DNA of 64,000 nucleotides. It comes from Nitrosomonas sp. Nm166. GTDB lineage: Bacteria; Pseudomonadota; Gammaproteobacteria; Burkholderiales; Nitrosomonadaceae. The stretch is taken from positions 1-64,000 of the forward strand of contig NZ_FONE01000001.1 of the NCBI RefSeq assembly GCF_900112825.1, read 5' to 3'. A program made the translations under genes and the position numbers. Below the pieces are notes generated by a model. That model saw nothing but the letters and a program-made list of their open reading frames with translations. It did not search any database and was not told the DNA's origin. Positions 9,269 through 16,722 of the stretch are shown in pieces (positions within the stretch are counted from its first letter, which is position 1; every line of letters begins with the position of its first letter).

Positions 9269-9551
9269 AATTTTCTGCACGGGCATTGCGTGAAATAGGA
9301 GAAGCGCGAACGTGGTATGAAATGCAGAGTCCTGGTCTTGGCGAAGAGTTTGTTGCTGCCATCGCGTTACAACTTAAACGCCTGGAACAAGCACCGCTGC
9401 TTTTATGCAGAAGCAAATTCCCAAAGTGCATCGTGCGCTCCTTCCTCGCTTTCCCTATGGCTTATTTTATGTCGTGCGCCAGGACCTAGTTTATGTTTTA
9501 GCTGTATTACACGACGCTCGCAATCCCGGTCAATGGCCGAAGGTTCGTTGA
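9253..9551 (+). pseudogene. RelE/ParE-type toxin, frameshifted
   Basis: The first part (FRLKFSARALREIGEARTWYE) is a typical RelE/ParE N-terminus. The conserved C-terminal part, FPYGLFYVVRQDLVYVLAVL followed by HDARNPGQW, is in a different frame (codon starts at 9426 and onward). The change of frame lies between about 9394 and 9425, near short runs of T, A and C. Read through, the product would be about 99 aa, normal for a toxin. Without the shift the ORF ends early at 9489 with an unrelated tail. It is either a genuine loss of toxin function or a one-base sequence error. Confidence 0.7.
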
Positions 9552-9584
9552 ATTGGCATTATAAACTTGGGTAGAAAATCTGAA

Positions 9585-9814
9585 ATGAGTCAAATAATAT
9601 CTGCAAGACTACCGGATGAATTGGTCGCAGCACTGGATGAAGCTGCCGCTAAACTGCATCGGACGCGTGCCGATGTGATCAGACAAGCTGTTGAATATTA
9701 CCTCGACGATTTTGAAGACATTTCATTTCCTGTGCTGTGGAAGTCTTGCATGATCCAGCGGATCCAATTCTGGAGTGGGAAACTGTAAAGCATGACCTAC
9801 TTCGCCAACATTAA
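9585..9814 (+). pseudogene. Ribbon-helix-helix antitoxin, frameshifted
   Basis: MSQIISARLPDELVAALDEA and RTRADVIRQAVEYYL form a classic RHH/CopG DNA-binding fold. After DDFEDISF (about 9728) the expected tail AVEVLHDPADPILEWETVKH appears in another frame and ends with a stop at 9812-9814. In the original frame the ORF reads unrelated residues and stops at 9788. No toxin gene follows directly. This is the second frame change within 350 bp. Confidence 0.7.
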
Positions 9815-9849
9815 CAGTCCATAGAAGAATTTACTAAAGTAAAATCCAA

Positions 9850-10263
9850 ATGAACGATCTTGATATCCGCTGGCAGCAGCGTTTTTCCAATTACAAAAAA
9901 GCTTTGCTGCAACTGCAAAATGCTGTTGATCTCAGCAAACAGCGCACACTCAGTCCATTGGAAAAGCAGGGAGTTATTCAGGCGTTTGAATTCACGCATG
10001 AATTAGCCTGGAATATGTTGAAAGATTTTTTGCAGGATCAGGGCAATCAAAATATCAAAGGTTCTAAAGATACGACTCGTGAAGCATTTAAGGTTGATCT
10101 CATCCATGATGGCGAACAGTGGATGGCTATGATTCAGAGCCGCAATATCTCATCGCAGCCCTACGATGAACGCACGGCCGAGCAACTGGTAGACGCGATT
10201 ATCCACAATTATTATCCGTTGTTTATCGCGTTGAAAACAGAAATGGAAAAATACCTGCCATGA
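9850..10263 (+). CDS. HI0074-type nucleotidyltransferase substrate-binding protein
   Basis: This 137-aa all-helical protein matches the HI0074 family of HEPN-like partners of minimal nucleotidyltransferases (RWQQRFSNYKKALLQL at the N-terminus, FEFTHELAWNMLKDFL in the core, REAFKVDLI afterwards). Its stop codon overlaps the start of the next gene (ATGA at 10260-10263), so the two are coupled. The pair matches Haemophilus HI0074/HI0073. Such pairs are now viewed as toxin-antitoxin-like modules. Which partner is toxic is not shown by the sequence. Confidence 0.85.
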   Translation: MNDLDIRWQQRFSNYKKALLQLQNAVDLSKQRTLSPLEKQGVIQAFEFTHELAWNMLKDFLQDQGNQNIKGSKDTTREAFKVDLIHDGEQWMAMIQSRNISSQPYDERTAEQLVDAIIHNYYPLFIALKTEMEKYLP

Positions 10264-10583
10264 TTGAGGGGCGCCCCTTTGGTTTGCCGTCCACCACATT
10301 GGAAAAGCTCAACAGTGTATTTGCGCAGCACGATGCCATCGATTCGGTGCTGATTTACGGTTCACGCGCTAAAGGGAATTACCGTGCAGGCTCCGATATT
10401 GATCTGACCATCAAAGGCGACGAAATTTCATTCGCCGAATTCATGCAAATCGAAGATCAGATTGATGATCTGATGTTGCCTTATACCGTCGATTTATCGC
10501 AATACCGCCAGCTTGAAAATACCGACCTGATCGCGCATATCAATCGGGTTGGCGTTGCTATTTATCACAAAGCTAGAAAGTAA
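10260..10583 (+). CDS. Minimal nucleotidyltransferase (MNT), HI0073-like
   Basis: This 107-aa protein has the MNT signature GS-x10-DxD: Gly34, Ser35, Asp46, Asp48 in GSRAKGNYRAGSDIDL. The fold transfers nucleotides, and in HEPN/MNT systems the MNT protein AMPylates and silences its HEPN partner. It overlaps the upstream HI0074-type gene by 4 bp. It differs clearly from the second MNT gene at 10693, so the two are not a recent duplication. Confidence 0.85.
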   Translation: MIEGRPFGLPSTTLEKLNSVFAQHDAIDSVLIYGSRAKGNYRAGSDIDLTIKGDEISFAEFMQIEDQIDDLMLPYTVDLSQYRQLENTDLIAHINRVGVAIYHKARK

Positions 10584-10692
10584 GTGGTTCATTGTGAGCA
10601 GGTTATAAGTTATTACCACAATAAGGAAGTTTTATGAAAAAATCGCCTCATGATCATCGGATTACTTACCTTGTCGGTCAGGAGAATTCATT

Positions 10693-10983
10693 ATGTTGTT
10701 AGACGAAATCAGGCAAAAGAAAGCGATCATCGAAGCATTAGGCGCGCAATTTGGTGCCCGGCGCATACGGGTATTCGGTTCCGTAGCCCGACGAAAGGAA
10801 CGTCCAGATAGCGACGTGGATTTACTGGTCGATTTTCCGCGTGGTTACGATCTGTTCGCCCAGCGCCTGCCGTTGACCGAGAAACTGTCCGAGTTGCTGC
10901 TGCGCAAGGTCGAAGTAGTGCCAGAACACGAACTGAATCGCCATCTGCGCGAACACGTGATGCGGGAGGCCGTGGAATTATGA
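10693..10983 (+). CDS. mntA: MntA-like antitoxin nucleotidyltransferase
   Basis: This 96-aa MNT protein has the GS-x10-DxD motif at Gly29, Ser30, Asp41, Asp43. In characterised MntA/HepT modules the antitoxin modifies a tyrosine of HepT with AMP. A good ribosome site (AGGAG) lies about 10 bp upstream. Its stop overlaps the start of hepT by 4 bp (10980-10983), the usual coupling in these modules. Confidence 0.85.
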   Translation: MLLDEIRQKKAIIEALGAQFGARRIRVFGSVARRKERPDSDVDLLVDFPRGYDLFAQRLPLTEKLSELLLRKVEVVPEHELNRHLREHVMREAVEL

Positions 10984-11339
10984 GTAAGCCATGGCAGCCT
11001 TATGCGCTGCATATTTTGGATGCCATCGCCAAGATTCGGCGCATTCAAGCGCGCGGCGATCTCACTCGGGATGAAGTGCTCTACGACGCTGCGTTGCGCA
11101 ATCTGCAAACGCTTTCCGAAGCAACCCAATTACTTCCCGACGACAAGAAAGTGGCTTTTCCGGCGATTCCCTGGCGCGAAATCAGCGACTTTCGCAACAT
11201 CCTTGTGCACAACTATTTGGGGGATATCGATGCTTTAACGGTCATGACGGTGATCGAAAAGTACCTACAGCCACTTGAAAGCTCTGTTCAGGCCATGCTG
11301 ACCGGGGAAATAGGTAAATCGGGTCGCGGAAATGGTTAG
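10980..11339 (+). CDS. hepT: HepT-like HEPN ribonuclease toxin (DUF86)
   Basis: This 119-aa helical protein carries the HEPN ribonuclease motif R-x4-H at Arg72 and His77 (FRNILVHNYLG), which forms the composite active site in HepT dimers. WREISDFRN just before it is typical of DUF86. A Tyr follows in HNYLG, the usual AMPylation target in the RX4HXY motif. It is translationally coupled to mntA. All visible key residues are intact, so this module looks functional. Confidence 0.85.
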   Translation: MSKPWQPYALHILDAIAKIRRIQARGDLTRDEVLYDAALRNLQTLSEATQLLPDDKKVAFPAIPWREISDFRNILVHNYLGDIDALTVMTVIEKYLQPLESSVQAMLTGEIGKSGRGNG

Positions 11340-11517
11340 AAAGAATGGATCTGATCCCTTTTTTATTTGTGGTTCTTAATAGCTTGTTATAGTGAAAGCT
11401 AAATTGACACATTCTCATAACTTATAAAGAGATAGTATGCAGATTTTCGTGTTGGATTTCATTTCTGACGTATTAAATTGTGTCATTTCGGACATCTAGT
11501 TTTAGGTAGGCCCCATT

Positions 11518-12051
11518 TTGGACAAGTCTCTGACAGTTTCTAAGTTGGACGCCGCAAAGCGACAGCTTGAGGTATTTATACGGCTGTACTTCAATAGCGG
11601 CGACCCCGTGGCGATGCATACGCTCGTGGCAGCCGCCTTCGGTGTGATCCGCGATCTCAACAAGAGGCGCGGTGGAGATCCAACGCTCCATGAGTCCATC
11701 TTTCAGAACGTCAAACCAGAGCACCACAAGCTGCTTCGCGATAAGCTGACCGAAGCCCAGAACTTCTTCAAGCACGCAGATCGCGATCACTCGGCAATGC
11801 TTGAATTCAACCCGGATTCGACGGAGTTCATGGCGCTGGACGCGTGTTCAAAGTACTGGGAATTGACAGGTGAGTTACCGCCGTTATTTCAGATCTTCCG
11901 GAGTTGGATGATGCTCACCAACCAAGAGATATTCATCTTGCCAAAGGAACAATTAGACTATCTTGAATCTGCCGCGAAGACGTTTGTTCCTAAAGGGAAA
12001 GTTGCATACTTCAACGACATGCTGTCAATGGTAATGAAAAGTGGCACCTAA
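11518..12051 (+). CDS. Conserved hypothetical protein, last gene of the toxin-antitoxin cluster
   Basis: This 177-aa protein begins with a TTG codon; no ATG fits the conserved-looking N-terminus (SKLDAAKRQLEVFIRLYF). The core NFFKHADRDH and the Asp/Glu-rich segment after it resemble a family of uncharacterised, probably helical proteins seen in many environmental bacteria. I recall no assigned function. Its position beside HEPN genes suggests a HEPN-like fold, but no R-x4-6-H motif is evident. About 178 bp of non-coding sequence separate it from hepT. Confidence 0.6.
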   Translation: MDKSLTVSKLDAAKRQLEVFIRLYFNSGDPVAMHTLVAAAFGVIRDLNKRRGGDPTLHESIFQNVKPEHHKLLRDKLTEAQNFFKHADRDHSAMLEFNPDSTEFMALDACSKYWELTGELPPLFQIFRSWMMLTNQEIFILPKEQLDYLESAAKTFVPKGKVAYFNDMLSMVMKSGT

Positions 12052-12197
12052 CCGCTATGCCTTATGGCAACAAAATCAAGCAGAAGAGAGTTGGGCTTAC
12101 ATTACAACACTCCCAATCGCTAGAATTTCCGGAACAATATTCATAGTCGAGCGATGAATGATTAATCTCCAATCATTCCGTTATGAGATCAAGCACA

Positions 12198-12420
12198 TCA
12201 TAAAACTGAAGGCTCAAACACCGCCATTGATTCCACATGCGCCGTGTGCGGAAATATGTTGACCACACCCGCAGCACGCAGATTGCCAACCGCCTTTATG
12301 CACCAGTACAGCGGCGTCACGCGTCAAAGTTGCAGGATTACACGAAACATAAACCAGGCGCCGGGGTGGCTCTTTAGCGAGCACCTGCGCTACAGCCAAA
12401 GCCCCTGCACGCGCCCACAC
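12198..12420 (-). pseudogene. rlmD fragment (23S rRNA m5U1939 methyltransferase C-terminus)
   Basis: The minus strand encodes the last third of the RlmD catalytic domain: [20 protein letters not shown] holds the motif with the catalytic Cys (SCNPATLxRD). After HKGG the expected ending [20 protein letters not shown] continues in a different frame and stops at 12198-12200. Everything upstream of about 12420 is missing. It is a frameshifted remnant only about 75 codons long. A complete rlmD should exist elsewhere in the genome. Confidence 0.75.
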
Positions 12421-12549
12421 GACTCGTCATTTCTGTGGGATTAAATGTATGGAACGTTGGAGTGATGCCAAACGCCCGGATAATTGTTCAGAAACTCACT
12501 CATTCCGAATCAATCCGTACATTAAATACCAGGTAACCCATCCCTTAGC

Positions 12550-12576
12550 ATCAAAGAATTGATTCAGAAATTGAGC
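12550..12576 (+). repeat. Short copy of the mfd 3' end
   Basis: The 17-mer TTGATTCAGAAATTGAG at 12559-12575 is identical to mfd 8907-8923. Over the nine codons IKELIQKLS (8898-8924 against 12550-12576) only four bases differ, all at synonymous third positions. The toxin-antitoxin cluster lies between the two copies, so they may mark the ends of an insertion at the mfd 3' end. No recombinase gene is present. Confidence 0.6.
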
Positions 12577-12654
12577 AAGTACAATTGAATTGATATACCC
12601 ATTTTCCACCGTACAGTAAAAACTGCTTTATTCAACAATTGGAGCATCAAAACT

Positions 12655-13251
12655 ATGAATACCCCGGCACTTAGCAACAACCATATCCTTTCAGCAAGTT
12701 TGAGCTTTCTGACTGCATTGGTACTATCCACTCACTCTCAGACAGCAAACACGGCGAGTAATGAACCCGGTTTTTCGCCTTATGTTGATAAGGCGGGCAA
12801 CATCAGCCTGCCTGCTGACTTCAGAATTACCATGGCGCATTTGGGATCCTGGTTCGCACCCGAAGGTGATGGCAGGGGTTTTCATGATGTTTATACCGAG
12901 GCAACGAGTGTTCTTTACTATCGGAAACACGGAAAATTTCCGGACGGCGCCACGATTGTCAAAGAAGTGCGGGCTGAGAAAAGCGGCGATTATACGACCG
13001 GTAAGAATATTAGTTTTGCGACTGGTGAAATTAAACAGTGGTTTGTGATGATTAAAGATACGAAGGGCCGCTTCCCAGGAAATCTCAACTGGGGAGATGG
13101 CTGGGGTTGGGCTTTAATAAAAACTGATCATACCAATAAAAATGTTTCAACAAACTACCAGGCGGATTGCATCAATTGTCATATGCCCGCAAAGGAAAAT
13201 GATTGGATCTATGTAAACGAGTATCCTACGCTAACAACGCGAAATCGATAA
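12655..13251 (+). CDS. Cytochrome P460
   Basis: This 198-aa protein has an N-terminal export signal (hydrophobic SLSFLTALVLS) and a P460-type c-heme domain. The heme site CINCH sits near residue 176. The segments FPDGATIVKE and WFVMIKDTKGRFPG are typical of cytochrome P460. In ammonia oxidisers this periplasmic enzyme oxidises hydroxylamine, with nitric oxide, to nitrous oxide, using a c-heme crosslinked to a lysine. The Lys of IVKE is a plausible crosslink site, but I cannot confirm the alignment. A purine-rich site (TTGGAGC) precedes the ATG. It stands alone and converges on the protease gene across a terminator hairpin. Confidence 0.88.
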   Translation: MNTPALSNNHILSASLSFLTALVLSTHSQTANTASNEPGFSPYVDKAGNISLPADFRITMAHLGSWFAPEGDGRGFHDVYTEATSVLYYRKHGKFPDGATIVKEVRAEKSGDYTTGKNISFATGEIKQWFVMIKDTKGRFPGNLNWGDGWGWALIKTDHTNKNVSTNYQADCINCHMPAKENDWIYVNEYPTLTTRNR

Positions 13252-13273
13252 TAACCGTCAATAAACGGCTCAC

Positions 13274-13304
13274 ATATCCCTCTCAGCAACATTGAGAGGG
13301 ATAT
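13274..13304. terminator. Hairpin between P460 and protease genes
   Basis: A 12-bp perfect stem (13274-13285 with 13293-13304) and a 7-base loop lie between the converging genes. There is no strong T-tract on either side. The position suggests a shared transcription end or an mRNA-stabilising hairpin. Confidence 0.65.
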
Positions 13305-13318
13305 TCAGCCAGATCCGA

Positions 13319-14797
13319 TCAGCGCCAGCTCAATACGATATACCGTGACGCCTCGTTTTCCCGAATCAACAACAGAACTTGTTTATTCTTGGAAAGCTTT
13401 TTAACCGCCTGTTTGAAATCATCGGAAGTGTTAACCGGTTTGCGATTTACTTCCAGAATCACCGCACCCCGGCTGATGCCAGCCATGGCAGCCACTGAAC
13501 CGGCTGCTACATCGGTGACGAGCACGCCTTCACCTGCCTTCACATCAAATTGCTTGGCCAGATCAGCAGTAATGGTCTGCACGGTTAACCCAAGTTTCTC
13601 CGTGTGCTCCGTCGGTCCTTGCGCAGCAAGCTTGCCATCACTGAGTTTTTCAACCTTTACTGAGACGGTGCGCGCCTTGCCATCACGGATGATATCGAAC
13701 TTGACCTCACTACCCGGTTGAGCAAGCGCCACCTGATTACGAAAATCACCGATTTCCCTCACTGGCCGCCCTTGATAGTTCACGATCACATCACCCACCT
13801 TGAGGCCAGCCTTGGCGGCAGGGGAGTTTTTGGTTACCTGTGCGATCAGAATGCCCTGCTCATTTTTCAGATCGAAAGATTTCGCAAGATCAGGCGTTAG
13901 TTGCTGGATGACGATGCCTAAATAACCGCGCACCACTTCGCCGCTTTCGATCAACTGAGTAGCAATACGCTCTACCAAATTGATCGGTATGGCAAAACCT
14001 ATGCCCATATAACCGCCACTGCGGCTAAAAATGGCCGTATTCATTCCGATCACTTCACCGTCCAGATTGACCAGCGGCCCTCCAGAATTACCCGGGTTGA
14101 TGGCTGCATCGGTCTGGATAAAATCCTCATAATCGTTAATTCCCAGTGAAGTTCTTCCCTTGGCGCTCACCACACCAACCGTCAACGTATGGCTCAAACC
14201 GAAAGGATTGCCAATTGCCACCACCCATTCACCGACTTCAAGCTGATCATAATCCCCCAATGGCACAGTAGGCACCTCCTTCGCATCGATTTCGATTACT
14301 GCAATATCCGACTTGGGGTCAGTACCTTTGATTTTTGCCTCAAACTCACGCCCATCGAGGAATTTGACACTGATTTTACCAGCCTCTTCCACTACATGAT
14401 TATTAGTAAGAATATAGGTCTTGTTATCCATTAAGCCATCCTTATAGGAGAAAACAAAACCTGATCCCTGCCCAATCATGGGGTGCCGCTGTTCGCCTGG
14501 CGCATTAAATCCTGGAATATCGGGAAACTTTTCACCAAAAAAACGTTTAAACAGCTCATCCCCAAACGGCCATCGATCCCCTTCTCCGAAAGGAAAACCA
14601 AATGGCGCTGGTTTGGCGGCTTTACTTTCTCCTTCGACCTGAATCAGCACGACTGACGGCGAAACTTTACGCGCCACTTCCGCAAAGGCCTTACTGGTTT
14701 GCCGCAGGCTTTCGATCCCCTTTCCCTGCGCGAATAAATCCGCCGGTATCAACATCCATAACATCAACAGCATAAAGAAATTACGATATCTAAACAT
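13319..14797 (-). CDS. Periplasmic Do-like serine protease (DegP/MucD type)
   Basis: The 492-aa protein starts at the ATG at 14797, which has GAGGAG 6-7 bp upstream and is followed by a signal peptide ending AQG. The longer frame to 14878 lacks these features. The trypsin-like triad is visible: His134 (TNNHVV), Asp164 (KSDIAV) and Ser238 (GNSGGPL). Two PDZ domains follow (about 290-390 and 410-490). Family members degrade or refold damaged envelope proteins, often under RpoE control. It converges on the P460 gene. Confidence 0.93.
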   Translation of the reverse strand: MFRYRNFFMLLMLWMLIPADLFAQGKGIESLRQTSKAFAEVARKVSPSVVLIQVEGESKAAKPAPFGFPFGEGDRWPFGDELFKRFFGEKFPDIPGFNAPGEQRHPMIGQGSGFVFSYKDGLMDNKTYILTNNHVVEEAGKISVKFLDGREFEAKIKGTDPKSDIAVIEIDAKEVPTVPLGDYDQLEVGEWVVAIGNPFGLSHTLTVGVVSAKGRTSLGINDYEDFIQTDAAINPGNSGGPLVNLDGEVIGMNTAIFSRSGGYMGIGFAIPINLVERIATQLIESGEVVRGYLGIVIQQLTPDLAKSFDLKNEQGILIAQVTKNSPAAKAGLKVGDVIVNYQGRPVREIGDFRNQVALAQPGSEVKFDIIRDGKARTVSVKVEKLSDGKLAAQGPTEHTEKLGLTVQTITADLAKQFDVKAGEGVLVTDVAAGSVAAMAGISRGAVILEVNRKPVNTSDDFKQAVKKLSKNKQVLLLIRENEASRYIVLSWR

Positions 14798-14966
14798 GAT
14801 CCGCTCCTCTGATTGACAAAAAACGATCGCAGTCATTAACACGTTACAAGGGTTATTGTTGGGGATTTCTGGTGACAATTACAAGTAAAAATGCTAAAAA
14901 ACCAGCATCACCCATGGTTCAATCATTAAATCTGATAGTATTTTCAATATTTCAGGATAAGAATGC

Positions 14967-15749
14967 ATGATTATTGTTATTTCCCCGGCAAAAACTCTGG
15001 ATTTTGAAACGCCAGCCATCACCCAAGTACATACCCAACCTGATTTCCTCGATGATTCGGCACAACTGATCGATGAACTCAGAAAACTGGAGCCAGATCA
15101 AATCGGCCAATTGATGTCGATCAGTCCTAAGCTGGCGCTTCTGAATTCAAACCGCTATTACGCTTGGAAGCGTCCGTTTAATATGGATAATGCCAAGCAG
15201 GCAGTGCTCGCTTTCAAAGGGGATGTCTACACCGGTCTGGACGCAGATACCATGAGCACTGCAGAATTAACTTTTGTCCAGAATCATCTGCGCATCTTGT
15301 CCGGCTTGTATGGTATCTTGCGCCCACTGGATCTGATACAGCCCTATCGCCTAGAAATGGGCACCCAGTTCAAGAACTCGCGCGGCAATAATCTGTATGA
15401 ATTCTGGGGAGACAAAATCACGCAAGCGCTCAATCAGGATCTGAAAAAACAAAAAACGGATATTCTGATCAACTTGGCTTCCAATGAATATTTTCAATCC
15501 ATCCAAGCCGACAAACTCAATGCTCGTATCATTACGCCGGTATTCAAAGACGAGAAAAATGGCGTATACAAGATCATCAGTTTCTTCGCCAAAAAGGCGC
15601 GTGGCTTAATGAGTCGCTACATCATTCAAAGCAGGCTTTCAAATCCAGAAGACATCAAGCGCTTTGATGTGGCAGGCTATCAATTCAGCGAAGAAGCGAG
15701 CGGCAAGGATGAATGGATTTTTACGCGTTCAGGATCTAAGCGAGCATAA
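14967..15749 (+). CDS. yaaA: Peroxide stress protein YaaA
   Basis: This 260-aa protein matches the YaaA/DUF328 family over its full length: ISPAKTLDF at the start, SPKLALLNSNRYYAW near residue 50, and SGLYGILRPLDLIQPYRLEM near 110. In E. coli, YaaA lowers free iron during hydrogen peroxide stress and binds DNA. The downstream NTF2-like gene starts 5 bp after its stop, so they probably form one transcript. Confidence 0.93.
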   Translation: MIIVISPAKTLDFETPAITQVHTQPDFLDDSAQLIDELRKLEPDQIGQLMSISPKLALLNSNRYYAWKRPFNMDNAKQAVLAFKGDVYTGLDADTMSTAELTFVQNHLRILSGLYGILRPLDLIQPYRLEMGTQFKNSRGNNLYEFWGDKITQALNQDLKKQKTDILINLASNEYFQSIQADKLNARIITPVFKDEKNGVYKIISFFAKKARGLMSRYIIQSRLSNPEDIKRFDVAGYQFSEEASGKDEWIFTRSGSKRA

Positions 15750-15753
15750 TCCC

Positions 15754-16119
15754 ATGAATAAAAGGGAATTGATCGAACTAGCCAAGCATTACGTGACCTT
15801 GTCCAATGAACACAATCTTCAGCGTATCAAATTCCTGTTCGTTGATGACGCTACCTACCATTCTGCTTACTTTGGCGAATTTCAAGGCAGAGCAGCGATA
15901 TTGGTCATGATGGCCGACTTTTTCACCCGCTTTCCTGATGCCCATTGGGAAGTCATGGAATATCATTGCATTGAAGGCGATGGCGTAGAGTTTGCGTTTG
16001 TAATGACCGGAATAGACGCATCTTCCGGTGAACGGGTGAAACGGCACGGACTGGAGCGCATCTATTTTAATTCGGACGGCAAGATAAAAGATATCACTGT
16101 TGATAAACCGATTACCTGA
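15754..16119 (+). CDS. SnoaL/NTF2-like protein
   Basis: This 121-aa alpha+beta protein resembles the SnoaL-like NTF2 superfamily (FLFVDDATYHSAYFGEFQGRAAI, then HWEVMEYHCIEGDGVEFAFVMTG). The ATG at 15754 is preferred over the frame opening at 15664, which is buried in yaaA. Such proteins are small cone-shaped folds used for many substrates, so no function is assigned. A MITE begins 18 bp after the stop. Confidence 0.7.
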   Translation: MNKRELIELAKHYVTLSNEHNLQRIKFLFVDDATYHSAYFGEFQGRAAILVMMADFFTRFPDAHWEVMEYHCIEGDGVEFAFVMTGIDASSGERVKRHGLERIYFNSDGKIKDITVDKPIT

Positions 16120-16137
16120 TCAGAGCAAGACTTCCAA

Positions 16138-16287
16138 GGAAACGCTGACTAATTCTAATTCGGCGAACGTGATGAAGCGCGAGGCGCACGGAACGCAGCA
16201 ACCGAGACATATCAAATCAGATAGACGAGGAAGCGAGGACCGCGCAACGAAGCGATTCGCCCGTGCAGTCAATTAATCAGCGTTTCC
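16138..16287 (+). repeat. MITE copy 3 (150 bp), imperfect TSD
   Basis: It has the same orientation as copy 1. It is 7 bp longer, mainly from extra bases after the left terminal repeat. The flanks are CCAA (16134-16137) and CTAA (16288-16291), a target duplication with one mutated base. The ends are GGAAACGCTGACTAATT and AATTAATCAGCGTTTCC, with one mismatch in the inverted pair. It is more diverged than copies 1 and 2, so probably an older insertion. Confidence 0.85.
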
Positions 16288-16291
16288 CTAA

Positions 16292-16722
16292 TTATCTGTA
16301 CGTTAACGCACATACGATGCACATCCTGGTCAATATAATTTGCGTGACTAATCCCGATTCGCTCGAACTGAACTGGTCTATTCATCCTCTTAGGCAGTTG
16401 AGTACAAAAATTAATTTTAAACATCGTCGTCTGACAGAGCGAAACATTAATTGTTGCAGTTTATTAATGAATCCGCCGCCTCTAACACCGCCCATTAAGC
16501 GAGTGAAAGCGTGCATGCTGTGGATATAGGCAAGTTCTAGAGTTTCGGCCTTGAGCTCCAGCGAGAAATATTTCTAATACACTGTTCACTTTATGCTGGC
16601 ACCTCAGTGACTCCTCAAATAGTGCAGGAAAGGCCTTAAATCGGCAGATAACTGGTTAGTGTTTAACACCATGTGGTAAGTATTTGGCAAATACAGGCAT
16701 GTGCCTGTGCTAGCCAGTTACC
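16292..16722. other. Non-coding stretch before the glucan synthase
   Basis: These 431 bp hold no gene I can support. Open frames are short and lack ribosome sites. Presumably the promoter of the 8.7 kb glucan synthase gene is here, but no clear -35/-10 pair stood out. Confidence 0.5.

Noticed and set aside
10634-10698. Short ATG frame between the two HEPN/MNT-type pairs
   Set aside because: It encodes about 20 residues, overlaps the next start, and matches nothing I recognise.
11404-11428. TTGACA followed by TATAAA before the unknown gene at 11518
   Set aside because: The spacing is only 13 bp, too short for a normal promoter.
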